Assembly (NCBI RefSeq): GCF_010731855.1
Contig: NZ_AP022620.1
Location: forward strand, 4,464,001 to 4,528,000
Reading direction: 5' to 3'
DNA from: Mycolicibacterium anyangense
GTDB taxonomy: Bacteria; Actinomycetota; Actinomycetes; Mycobacteriales; Mycobacteriaceae
Length of the DNA: 64,000 nucleotides
The notes beneath the pieces are model-generated. The model saw only the letters and a program-made list of their open reading frames with translations. It ran no database searches and had not been told where the DNA came from. How positions within the stretch are numbered: the first letter of the stretch is position 1; each line of letters starts with the position of its first letter. The translations under genes and the position numbers were made by a program. Shown piece by piece: positions 19,968 through 28,400 of the stretch.

Positions 19968-20633
19968 GTGAGCGCATCGATCGGCCCCCAGGACTGGCAG
20001 CCCGTCGACACCCTGCTGGATCGGGCGCTGCTCGACCAGGATCCGGCGCTGGCCGCGGCGCTGGCCGACACGAACGCCGCCGGCCTACCGCCCATCGAGG
20101 TCTCGCCGCAGACCGCACACCTGCTGTACCTGTTGGTGCGCATCAGCGGGGCCCGCCGCGTGCTGGAGATCGGGACGCTCGGCGGATACAGCACCATCTG
20201 TCTGGCCCGCGGCGTCGGTGCCGAAGGCAGCGTCGTCACCCTGGAGTACGAGCCCCGCCACGCCGAGGTCGCCCGCCGCAACCTGGACCGCGCCGGGGTC
20301 GCCGACCGGGTGGAGGTCGTCGTCGGCGCCGCGCTGGATACGCTGCCGGGCCTGACCGGTGACTTCGATCTGGTGTTCATCGACGCCGACAAGGAGAACA
20401 ACAGCGCCTATGTGCAGTGGGCCGTCGACCTCGGCAGGCCCGGCACCGTCATCGTCGTCGACAACGTCATCCGCAACGGCCGCATCCTGGATCCGGCGGT
20501 CGAGGATCTGCAGGCCCGTGCGGTCCGCGACATGCTCGAGATGATGGGCAGACATCCGCAGCTGGACACCGCCGCCATCCAGACGGTCGGCCTCAAGGGC
20601 TGGGACGGATTCGCCATCGCGCTGGTGAAGTAG
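19968..20633 (+). CDS. SAM-dependent O-methyltransferase (Rv0187-like)
   Basis: 221 residues from GTG 19968 (Rv0187 is 220). Class I metal-dependent O-methyltransferase of the catechol/caffeoyl-CoA type. SAM motif VLEIGTLGGYSTICLAR, acidic VVTLEYEP, metal-binding FIDADKENN and VVDNVIRNG. Probably methylates a small catechol-like acceptor in the cytosol; the true substrate is unknown. Follows the HExxH gene by 29 bases on the same strand. Confidence 0.92.
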   Translation: MSASIGPQDWQPVDTLLDRALLDQDPALAAALADTNAAGLPPIEVSPQTAHLLYLLVRISGARRVLEIGTLGGYSTICLARGVGAEGSVVTLEYEPRHAEVARRNLDRAGVADRVEVVVGAALDTLPGLTGDFDLVFIDADKENNSAYVQWAVDLGRPGTVIVVDNVIRNGRILDPAVEDLQARAVRDMLEMMGRHPQLDTAAIQTVGLKGWDGFAIALVK

Positions 20634-20704
20634 CGCCGCGCCGCCGCGGACGGCTACCGCGAGGTGGCCGACCGCAATACCGGCGCAGCGGGCACAATCG
20701 AGCC

Positions 20705-21319
20705 ATGCCCCAGGAGATCACCACCGTCGCCGAACTCCGAGCGATCATCGGTGAGCCCGACCAGTATGTCGCGAACAAGGTCAAGGACCGGCTCTCGCCG
20801 GTACAGCGGGACTGGCTGGCACATTCGCCGCTGGTGTTCGTCGCGACGACCGATCAGCACGGCCGTGTCGACGTCTCGCCCAAGGGCGATCCGGCGGGCT
20901 TCGTCCACGTGATCGACGACCATAGGATTGCCATCCCGGAACGCCCCGGCAACCGGCGCGTGGACGGCTATCTCAACGTGCTGCAGCGCCCGCAGGTCGG
21001 AACGCTGTTCGTGATCCCCGGCCGCGGCGACACCCTGCGGATCAACGGTCGGGCCCGCATCCTGGCTGACGCCGACTACTTCGACACGATGGTCGTGCAG
21101 GGTAAGCGGCCGTTGCTGGTGCTGGAGATCGACATCGAGGAAGTGTTCTTCCATTGCCCGAAAGCATTCCTGCGGTCCGACGCCTGGAAGCCGGAGACCT
21201 GGAACCCGACCGCTCTGCCGAGTGTGGCTCAGATGGCCAAGGCGGTGCGGACCGACTGGACCGACGCCCAGCTCGAAGAGCGCTACTGCGAGGACAACAT
21301 CCGGCGCGTCCTCTACTAG
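20705..21319 (+). CDS. Pyridoxamine 5'-phosphate oxidase-like FMN protein (MSMEG_1061-type)
   Basis: 204 residues from ATG 20705. Split-barrel flavin fold: LVFVATTDQHGRVDVSPKGDPAGF, then IAIPERPGNRRVDGYLNVL and GTLFVIPGRGDTLRINGRA. This matches the DR2398/MSMEG_1061 subgroup of PPOX-like proteins, which bind FMN; the substrate is not established. The C-terminal CPKAFLRSDAWKP segment is typical of the subgroup. Its stop overlaps the convergent molybdopterin oxidoreductase stop by four bases. Confidence 0.85.
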   Translation: MPQEITTVAELRAIIGEPDQYVANKVKDRLSPVQRDWLAHSPLVFVATTDQHGRVDVSPKGDPAGFVHVIDDHRIAIPERPGNRRVDGYLNVLQRPQVGTLFVIPGRGDTLRINGRARILADADYFDTMVVQGKRPLLVLEIDIEEVFFHCPKAFLRSDAWKPETWNPTALPSVAQMAKAVRTDWTDAQLEERYCEDNIRRVLY

Positions 21320-23550
21320 CCCGCTCGGGAGACCTCGACCGGCAGTGCGTTGAGGACGGCGGTGCCGGACAGCGGATCGAGCAGGGTGCCGTCGTTGAGC
21401 GCGTTGACGTTCACCCCCGGCGACTGGGCGGCCACCGACAACCGGGTACCTGGTTCGTCATGTCCCCAGCCGTGCGGCAACGACACCACACCGGGCCGGA
21501 TCGCGTCGGTGATCTCCACCGGCACCTCGAGCTTGCCGCCGGGTCCGGTGACCACCGCGGTGTCCTCCAGCCCGAGCCGGGCCGCATCGTCGGGGTGGAT
21601 CTGCAGGGTGCAGCGATTGGTGCCGCCCGACAAAGCGGGCAGGTTGTGCATCCAGCTGTTGTTGGAGCGCAGATGGCGCCGTCCGATGAGCAGGAAGCCA
21701 GGCTCCGAGGTCAGCGACGCGTGCAGGCGCGGAGCCTCGGCCAGAATCTGCTCGGGCGCCAATTCGATGGTGCCCGAGGCGGTTCGGAGAACCTCCGGGA
21801 CCCGCGGCGTCAGCGCTCCCAGGTCGACGCCGTGCGGGGCGTCCTTGAGCTTCTGCAACGTCAGCCCGTCCGGGGTGGCGCCGAACCCGTCGCCGAACGG
21901 CCCGAGCCGCAGCATCATGTCCAGCCGCCGCTCGTAACCGGGGCCGGCGGGCAGCATCGCCGTCAACTCCTCCACCGACCGGCCGGACACCGGTGAGTGC
22001 GGGTCGTTGACCTCCTTGCCGAGGGTCGCACCGATCACCTGGTCGTCGACCAGCGACGGATCGGCGGCCGGCCCCATCCCCAGGACGATCAGCGCCAGCC
22101 GGGCCAGGATCTCGCATTCGTCGGGCCTGCCGTCTTCCAGAGCGAACACCGGCGGCGAATAGCGCGCATTGTTGCGTACCACGGCGCCACTGAGTGCCAC
22201 GTCGAAATGCGCTGTGCGAGTAGGCGGTGGGGGCGGCAGGATGACATCGGCGTGCCGGGTGGTCTCGTTGAGGTAGGGATCGACCGACAGCATGAAGTCG
22301 ACGGTGTCCAACGCCTCGCTCAACCGGGGGCCGTCAGGTGCCGACAGCACCGGGTTGCCCGCGATGGTGATGACCGCGCGCACCTGCCCCTGGCCGGGGG
22401 TCTCGATCTCTTCGGCCAGTGCCACCGCCGGCATCTCCGAGAGCACCTCGGGGTGGCCGGACACCCTGCTGCGCCAGCGGCCGGTGGCGAACCCGCGGCC
22501 CGGTCGCGGCGGCCGGGGTGCCGAGCCGATCGACGGGCTGGCGAACATGACACCGCCGGCCCGGTCCAGATTGCCGGTCAGGATGTTGACGACGTCGACC
22601 AGCCAACTGGTCAGGGTGCCGAACTCGACCGTGGAGGTGCCGATGCGGCCGTACACCGCGGCACTCGGCGCAGCGGCGATCTCGCGGGCCAGCGTGCGGA
22701 TGTCTTCGGCGGGGATACCGCAGTGCGCGGCGACGGCCTCCGGCGGGAAGTCGGCTGCGGCGGCCCGCACCTGCTCGACACCGGTGACATGGTCGGTCAG
22801 GCGGCCCAGCTCCACCAGATCCTCGTCGAACAGCACGTTGACGACCGCGAACAGCAGTGCAGCGTCGGTGCCCGGACGTACCGCGAGATGACGGTCGGCG
22901 AGTTCGGCGGTCCTGGTCCGCGACGGATCGATCACCACCAGGCGCCCGCCGCGCTTGTGCAGTGCCTTGAGCTTTCCGGGGAAGTCAGCCGCGGTGGCCA
23001 GAGAACCGTTGGACACCAACGGGTTTCCACCGATGATGACCAGGTAGTCGGTGCGGTCCAGATCGGGGATGGTGAAGGCCACCGGATTGCCGAAGAGGTA
23101 ACCGCAGGAGACGTGCTTGGGCATCTGGTCCAGGGTGCTCGCCGAATACACCTGCTTGGTGCCCAGCGACTTCACCACACCAGGGGCATAGAGCGAGCCC
23201 GCGATGGTGTGCGCGCTGGGATTACCGAGATACACCGCTACCGACGGCGACCCACTGGCCGCGATGACGCGCTGCAGTCCTTCGGCAGCGGCGGCGAACG
23301 CCTCGTCCCAGGAGGCCTCGACCAGTTCGCCGTCGCGGCGCACCAGGGGGGCCCGCAGCCGGTCCGGGTCGTTGTCCAGTTCCGGGAAACTGGCTCCCTT
23401 GGGGCAGATGAAACCGTGGCTGAAGACGTCATCACGGTCCCCGCGGGCGGAGTCGATCCGCCCCGCGTCGTCATCGACGGTCAGGACCAACCCGCAGGTG
23501 GCCTCGCAGATCGGGCAGATTCGCAATGCGGTGCGGCTCACGAAGCTCAC
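21316..23550 (-). CDS. Molybdopterin-dependent oxidoreductase (Rv0197-like)
   Basis: 744 residues from GTG 23550; GTG 23541 is an alternative. The N-terminal 4Fe-4S ligands are C12, C15, C19 and C49 (CPICEATCG ... FICPKG). The DMSO-reductase-family catalytic body follows, with a VSCGYLFG cysteine as a possible molybdenum ligand and the C-terminal molydopterin-dinucleotide binding domain (IGRRHLRSNNSWMHN, then HPDDAARLGL). No Tat signal, so cytoplasmic. No electron-transfer or membrane subunit is adjacent, so its partner and substrate are unknown. In M. tuberculosis the homologue sits beside zmp1; here it lies elsewhere, before the IclR gene. Confidence 0.88.
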   Translation of the reverse strand: MSFVSRTALRICPICEATCGLVLTVDDDAGRIDSARGDRDDVFSHGFICPKGASFPELDNDPDRLRAPLVRRDGELVEASWDEAFAAAAEGLQRVIAASGSPSVAVYLGNPSAHTIAGSLYAPGVVKSLGTKQVYSASTLDQMPKHVSCGYLFGNPVAFTIPDLDRTDYLVIIGGNPLVSNGSLATAADFPGKLKALHKRGGRLVVIDPSRTRTAELADRHLAVRPGTDAALLFAVVNVLFDEDLVELGRLTDHVTGVEQVRAAAADFPPEAVAAHCGIPAEDIRTLAREIAAAPSAAVYGRIGTSTVEFGTLTSWLVDVVNILTGNLDRAGGVMFASPSIGSAPRPPRPGRGFATGRWRSRVSGHPEVLSEMPAVALAEEIETPGQGQVRAVITIAGNPVLSAPDGPRLSEALDTVDFMLSVDPYLNETTRHADVILPPPPPTRTAHFDVALSGAVVRNNARYSPPVFALEDGRPDECEILARLALIVLGMGPAADPSLVDDQVIGATLGKEVNDPHSPVSGRSVEELTAMLPAGPGYERRLDMMLRLGPFGDGFGATPDGLTLQKLKDAPHGVDLGALTPRVPEVLRTASGTIELAPEQILAEAPRLHASLTSEPGFLLIGRRHLRSNNSWMHNLPALSGGTNRCTLQIHPDDAARLGLEDTAVVTGPGGKLEVPVEITDAIRPGVVSLPHGWGHDEPGTRLSVAAQSPGVNVNALNDGTLLDPLSGTAVLNALPVEVSRAG

Positions 23551-23587
23551 TCTGCCCCCGGTGCAGACTCGCTGGCAAGCCCGCAGA

Positions 23588-24349
23588 TCAGCCGAGCCAG
23601 GCCGGTGAGTCCAGGGCGTCGCGCAGCGCGGCCACGATGCGAGTCTGATGGGCGACGAAACGATCAGTGGGGGCCGGCACCGAGATGGCGACGATATTGC
23701 CGCCCGCGGCCCTGCCGGCCACCCCGGCCGCCGAGATACCTTCGGTGTGTTCGTCACGGTCGAATGCGATTCGGCCGGTGCGGATCTCGCCGATCTCGGT
23801 GCGCAACCGGGCGGCCCGCCCGGCGGTGAGCGGTTCGAGTACCTGGCCGAGCTCGGCGTCGTCCAGCAGGGCCAGTGCCGCCTTGCCGTTGGCGGTGTCG
23901 AACAGCGGAAACCGCGCGCCGACGGCCGACACCGCCCGCAGCCGGTGCGGTGATTCGATCTGGTCGACGAACAGCATCTGCCCGCCGCGGTAGATCGACA
24001 GGTCCACGGTCTCGCCGGTGTCCTCGGCCACCCGTTCCAGCGTCGAGCGGAACGCGGCGGCGATGTGGGCGGCGTTGGCGCTGGCCAGGCCCAGCAGGCG
24101 GTCACCGAGGATGATGCGGCCGTCCTCGTCGACGGCGGCGAACCCGATCTCCGTCAGCCCAACCAACAGTCGGCGGGTGGTCGACTTGGCCAGGCCGAGC
24201 CGGGTGTGCAGGTCGACCAGGCGTAACCGGCCCGGTGCCGTCGCGATCTCGTCGAGGGCGGCCGCGGCGCGGCGCAGCACCTGGATCCCGTCGTCCCGGG
24301 CGGTGGCCGGCCGGCCGGCATCCACAGCGGACACCTGCGAATCAGTCAT
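23588..24349 (-). CDS. IclR-family transcriptional regulator
   Basis: 253 residues from ATG 24349, with GGGAAGGG upstream; longer in-frame starts run into the promoter. N-terminal winged helix (IQVLRRAAAALDEIA, then GLAKSTTRRLLVGL recognition helix) and a C-terminal effector-binding domain (DTGETVDLSIYRGG, then VGARFPLFDTANGKA and GISAAGVAGR). It is divergent from the FAD oxidase/PhlG-like pair, with a palindrome between them. IclR regulators usually sense the substrate of the pathway they control, often aromatics. It may also affect the molybdopterin gene 37 bases downstream on the same strand. Confidence 0.9.
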   Translation of the reverse strand: MTDSQVSAVDAGRPATARDDGIQVLRRAAAALDEIATAPGRLRLVDLHTRLGLAKSTTRRLLVGLTEIGFAAVDEDGRIILGDRLLGLASANAAHIAAAFRSTLERVAEDTGETVDLSIYRGGQMLFVDQIESPHRLRAVSAVGARFPLFDTANGKAALALLDDAELGQVLEPLTAGRAARLRTEIGEIRTGRIAFDRDEHTEGISAAGVAGRAAGGNIVAISVPAPTDRFVAHQTRIVAALRDALDSPAWLG

Positions 24350-24398
24350 GCGCAGTCCCTTCCCCAACGACTCACATCCACGGTATCGTGCCGCATAT

Positions 24399-24415
24399 CG
24401 GATCTTACAGATCCG
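24399..24415. promoter_or_regulatory. IclR operator candidate
   Basis: Perfect inverted repeat CGGATC-TTACA-GATCCG in the 91-base divergent region between the IclR gene (start 24349) and the FAD oxidase (start 24441). Size, symmetry and position fit an IclR-type operator controlling both genes. Confidence 0.55.
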
Positions 24416-24440
24416 CATTACGAATCACGAGGAGAAGTTC

Positions 24441-25781
24441 GTGGGGTCACTACCGGACGGGCGGCATTTCTTCCGCGGTGACGACGGCTACGAGGCCGCG
24501 CGCTGCGCCACGGTGTGGAACGCCCGAACACCACAGCGGTTCCCCGATCTCGTCGTCCAGGCCGTCGACGCCAACGACGTCGTGGCCACCGTGCGCTATG
24601 CCAGAGCCCACGGACACAAAATCGGGGTCCGCTCCGGCGGGCACAGCTGGGCCGGTAATCACGTCCGCGACGGTGGTGTCCTGCTCGACGTCAGCAGGCT
24701 CGACAGCTGCGTCGTCGATGCAGGCAGTCGGCGCGCGGTAGTCGGGCCGGGCAAGGGCGGCAGCATCCTGGCCGCCGAACTCGACGAGCTGAATCTGTTC
24801 TTCCCGGCCGGACACTGCAAGGGCGTGCGGATCGGCGGCTACCTATTGCAGGGTGGCTATGGCTGGAACAGCCGGGTGTGGGGACCGGCGTGCGAAAGCG
24901 TCCTGGGCTTGGACGTGGTGACCGCCGACGGCGAGCAGATCTACATCGACGCCGAGAATCACGCCGACTTGTATTGGGCGGCAAGGGGTTCAGGGCCGGG
25001 ATTCTTCGCGGTGGTGACGGCATTCCACCTGAAGCTCTATCCCAAGCCGGCGGTGTGCGGCAACGCCATCTACGTGTACCCGACCGACTACGTCGACGAG
25101 GTCTACACCTGGGCGCGCTCGATCAGCGCCGAGGTGGACCGCCGGGTGGAGTTCCAGATGCTGGCCGCCCGGGAGATTCCGGCCCTGGGCCTGAGCACAC
25201 CGGGCATCACCGTCGCGTCACCGGTGTTCGCCGATGACGAGGCCGAGGCGATCGAGGCGCTGGCGATCCTGCAGACCTGCCCGGTACTCGACAAGGCGAC
25301 CATCGCTGTCCCGTACGCCCCGATTGATCTGCCCACCGCTTACGAAGGCGTGATGAGCAACTACCCGACCGGCTACCGGTACGCCACCGACAACATGTGG
25401 ACCTCGGCGCCGGCCGAGGACCTACTGCCCGGCATCCGGCACATCTTCGAGACCATGCCGCCGCACCCGGCGCACTTCCTCTGGCTGAATTGGGGGCCAT
25501 CGCCGCAGCGCCAGGATATGGCCTACAGCCTCGAGGACGAGATCTATCTGGCTCTCTACACGGTGTGGAAGGACGCCGCTGACGACGACAAGTATTCGGA
25601 CTGGGCACGTTCCAACATGGCGAACATGGAGCACCTGCAGACCGGTGTGCAACTGGCCGATGAGAACCTCGGCCAGCGGCCCGCCAGGTTCGTCACCGAC
25701 CAGAACATGGCCAGGCTCGACCGGGTGCGCGCCCAATACGACCCCGAAGGACGGTTCCACAGCTGGATGGGACGCCTCTGA
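24441..25781 (+). CDS. Berberine-bridge-type FAD oxidoreductase (bicovalent FAD)
   Basis: 446 residues from GTG 24441, with GAGGAGAAG four bases upstream. The FAD_binding_4 domain has the flavin-linking His68 in RSGGHSWAG. Cys126 in AGHCKGVRIGG aligns with the second flavin-linking residue of bicovalent enzymes. The C-terminal BBE domain ends RVRAQYDPEGRFHSW. Such oxidases oxidise bulky phenolics, sugars or alkaloid-like compounds with O2. No signal peptide. The stop overlaps the ATG of the PhlG-like gene (TGATG), so the pair should be translated together. Confidence 0.9.
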   Translation: MGSLPDGRHFFRGDDGYEAARCATVWNARTPQRFPDLVVQAVDANDVVATVRYARAHGHKIGVRSGGHSWAGNHVRDGGVLLDVSRLDSCVVDAGSRRAVVGPGKGGSILAAELDELNLFFPAGHCKGVRIGGYLLQGGYGWNSRVWGPACESVLGLDVVTADGEQIYIDAENHADLYWAARGSGPGFFAVVTAFHLKLYPKPAVCGNAIYVYPTDYVDEVYTWARSISAEVDRRVEFQMLAAREIPALGLSTPGITVASPVFADDEAEAIEALAILQTCPVLDKATIAVPYAPIDLPTAYEGVMSNYPTGYRYATDNMWTSAPAEDLLPGIRHIFETMPPHPAHFLWLNWGPSPQRQDMAYSLEDEIYLALYTVWKDAADDDKYSDWARSNMANMEHLQTGVQLADENLGQRPARFVTDQNMARLDRVRAQYDPEGRFHSWMGRL

Positions 25782-26563
25782 TGGGCCAGGACTATCTCGG
25801 CTACCGCCCCGGCGACGCGAACACGGCCTGGGGGAAATTCTTCAACCCCGACATGGCCCCGCTTCCGGCCCATATCGTGACCGCGCTGGAGCACGGCCCG
25901 CAGGCGCACGAGGCATTGCTCGATTTCGATTCCGCGACAACCCTTCTCGAGCCCGGATATCAGCAGACCGAGAACGGATACGGGTTCCTGCGCGACGGCG
26001 GGATCCAGGCTTCGGCGCGCACCGACATGCCCGGGGTCACCCCGCAGATGTGGACCTGGTGGTTCGCCTGGCATGGCAGCGACTCGCGGCGGTACAAGCT
26101 GTGGCATCCGCGGGCCCACGTCAGCGCACGCTGGTCCGACGGCGGCCCGGATGGCAGCTATGTCGGCCGGACGTCACTCATCCAGGAGTACCTCGGCTCG
26201 GCCTTCACCAAGGGGGCGATCACGTTCGTCGAACCGGTGCGGCTCGGTATCGACGAGGCGTCGCTCGGTGACGGCATCGCGGTGTGTGCGCGGCTCGGCT
26301 CCGCCGAATTGCCGGTCGACGTGGGCTGGTTCGTGCACTACATCCGGCCGACGGCGGACGGCAGTGAGATGAGATCGCGATTCTGGATGGGTGGGCGCCA
26401 CATTGCGGTGCGGGGTGGCAATCGGCTGACCGACCGGGTGATTCGCCCGGTAGCGGCGCGGCAACTGCCGGACCCGCGCGACCTGATGGTGCACTGTGCC
26501 CAGGAGATGAACCACCTGGCAGGTTTCCTCGCTGCGGTTCATGCGCAGTTCACGGGCCAATAG
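25781..26563 (+). CDS. DAPG hydrolase (PhlG)-family protein
   Basis: 260 residues. It has the PhlG-type core MWTWWFAWH (residues 90-98), LWHPRAH (His109, His113), EYLG (Glu136), WFVHYIRP (His186) and a C-terminal HCAQE (His238, Glu242). The spacing of His186, His238 and Glu242 parallels the zinc ligands I recall for PhlG, the enzyme that cleaves the acetyl-aryl C-C bond of 2,4-diacetylphloroglucinol. Predicted zinc-dependent C-C hydrolase. Translationally coupled to the FAD oxidase; substrate unknown. The 100 bases after its stop hold nothing but the next gene's leader. Confidence 0.78.
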   Translation: MGQDYLGYRPGDANTAWGKFFNPDMAPLPAHIVTALEHGPQAHEALLDFDSATTLLEPGYQQTENGYGFLRDGGIQASARTDMPGVTPQMWTWWFAWHGSDSRRYKLWHPRAHVSARWSDGGPDGSYVGRTSLIQEYLGSAFTKGAITFVEPVRLGIDEASLGDGIAVCARLGSAELPVDVGWFVHYIRPTADGSEMRSRFWMGGRHIAVRGGNRLTDRVIRPVAARQLPDPRDLMVHCAQEMNHLAGFLAAVHAQFTGQ

Positions 26564-26663
26564 TCACCAGTTGCGACCCACCGTGGCCAAATTGACCCGC
26601 CGGTAGTTATCGAGGGCTATCTTCCTGAGCAGAGCCTGAGAAATTGGCGTTAGGGGTCGGGAT

Positions 26664-28400
26664 ATGTCAGCTACCGCGTTTATCGGCACACTGTCGGGAC
26701 GTTCGACGAAGGTGGCGGCCAAGCTGGCGATGGTCGGGATCGCCACGGGGACGGCCGCGGCGCTGGCCCTGGGGCCCACCGCCCCGACGGCCCTGGCTGA
26801 TGACCCGAACCCGACCTCGGTGGACATCCTGCAGGACGTCTACACCACCGGCCCGCTGGCCAGCATCCTGGCGGGCCTCGGGGTGGCCAGCATCGGACCG
26901 ATCCAGGTCACCGACCCCTCCACGCCGGTCGTCGGGCAGATCAACCTGACCCTGGTGCTCGACGGTCCCGTCGACAACAACCCGCAGGCCCTCTACGACA
27001 CCGTGAACTCGCTGGGCTTCCTCAAGCGGGGGCTGGCCAATGTGATCACCGGTGCCTATACCTACGACCGGGTGGTGTGCAAGACAGGCGGAACCTGCTC
27101 GACGCCCAACGAATTCCCGGCAACGCTCGGTGTGGGTACCGGAGCGGTGAACCTCATCACGGCCTACCGCAATGAGATCGCCAGTGTGCAGGGCAACACC
27201 CCGGCCGGCTACGACCCCTTCGTCGCGCCGGCCAAGGAGCGGCAGACCCGGCCGCCCTGCCTGCAGCTCAACCCGAACAACTGCCCGATGGTGCAGCCGA
27301 CCAACATGACCAGCCAGGCGCTGTTATTCGTGCGGAACCTGTTGCGGCCCAACGGCGGAATCATGAGCCGCTTCGGTCCCGTGCTGAATCTGTTCGGCGT
27401 CGACACCTCGGTTCCGGACGCCGGTGTGTACACCTCGGACAACAGTTCGACACCGGGGATCCGGCTCAACACGGCCACCCTCGACCTGACCTGGGCCTAT
27501 GATCCGCTGTCGGACTTCCCAGCGACACTGAACCCCTTCTCGCTGCTGAACACAGCGTTGGCCGCGATTCCGACCAACCTGCTCGGCGGGGTGGATCTCA
27601 AGGGTTTGGATCTGACGACCGCGGGTGTCAACATCGCCGGAACGCTGGGCATTCTCAGCAGGCTGAGTGCAGGCATCCTGCCCATCTCCGACGGTCAGGC
27701 CTGGTACGGCACCCTGCTGCCCAAAGACCTGCCACTGCTCGAGCCGCTTCGCCTGCCGGTGCGGATCATCAACGCCGTCACCAAGGCCCTCGGCTTCCCG
27801 CTCAACCTGGGCACACCGCTGGCCGACGCGTTGCAGCCGGCCCTGACCATCCTGGTCAACACCGGCTACACCGACGTCCAGACGCCCACCAGCGGTGGTC
27901 TGTACACCCGCTCCTTCACCACCTCCAACGTTTACACACCGTTCCTGTCGCAGGCCCCGCTGACCGCCCAGGAATGGGCGCAGGTGCCTGGAGATGTGTT
28001 GCGCGCCTTGGTCGTCGGCTTCCAGGATGCGTTCCCGATCCTGCGCTTCGGCAAGCCCGCGCCGACACTCGTCGTCGACGGCAACCATCTGGGCATCAGC
28101 TACGCCGACCAGCAGGCCACCACCGCCGCCGCCACCCCGGTGACCACACCGGCACCGGCCGTCGAACCATCCACCCCGGAGGTCAAAGCGACCTCCAACG
28201 ACACCGCCGAACCGTCGGATGACACCAAGCCCTCGACGACCACCGACACCAAGGCACCAACTCCGGCACCCTCGACCGGGAGCACCAAGGCCGCCAAGCC
28301 GGGCAAGAAGTCGGCGCAGGGTTCAGCGGACTCCTCGAGCGGGTCGACCCACAAGAGCGTGGGCGGGTCCAAGCGGTCGGCGGGCTCCGACGCGGCCTAG
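26664..28400 (+). CDS. Large secreted protein of unknown function with Ser/Thr/Pro/Lys tail
   Basis: 578 residues. Signal peptide with hydrophobic residues 17-37 and a likely cleavage after ALA at residue 45. The mature body (about 46-470) contains a [19 protein letters not shown] region, paired cysteines ([19 protein letters not shown]) and several Leu/Pro-rich segments; it faintly resembles mycobacterial PE-PPE-type secreted proteins but lacks PE or PPE. The final 110 residues are a low-complexity Thr/Pro/Ser tail that becomes Lys/Ser-rich, perhaps contacting the wall. I do not recognise a known family. Stop overlaps the ilvD stop by four bases. Confidence 0.75.
   Translation: MSATAFIGTLSGRSTKVAAKLAMVGIATGTAAALALGPTAPTALADDPNPTSVDILQDVYTTGPLASILAGLGVASIGPIQVTDPSTPVVGQINLTLVLDGPVDNNPQALYDTVNSLGFLKRGLANVITGAYTYDRVVCKTGGTCSTPNEFPATLGVGTGAVNLITAYRNEIASVQGNTPAGYDPFVAPAKERQTRPPCLQLNPNNCPMVQPTNMTSQALLFVRNLLRPNGGIMSRFGPVLNLFGVDTSVPDAGVYTSDNSSTPGIRLNTATLDLTWAYDPLSDFPATLNPFSLLNTALAAIPTNLLGGVDLKGLDLTTAGVNIAGTLGILSRLSAGILPISDGQAWYGTLLPKDLPLLEPLRLPVRIINAVTKALGFPLNLGTPLADALQPALTILVNTGYTDVQTPTSGGLYTRSFTTSNVYTPFLSQAPLTAQEWAQVPGDVLRALVVGFQDAFPILRFGKPAPTLVVDGNHLGISYADQQATTAAATPVTTPAPAVEPSTPEVKATSNDTAEPSDDTKPSTTTDTKAPTPAPSTGSTKAAKPGKKSAQGSADSSSGSTHKSVGGSKRSAGSDAA

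Noticed and set aside
18581..20401. 606-codon minus-strand frame
   Set aside because: Covers three well-supported plus-strand genes; Arg/Ser/Pro-rich shadow.
21997..23829. 610-codon plus-strand frame
   Set aside because: Antisense to the molybdopterin oxidoreductase with its intact iron-sulfur motif.
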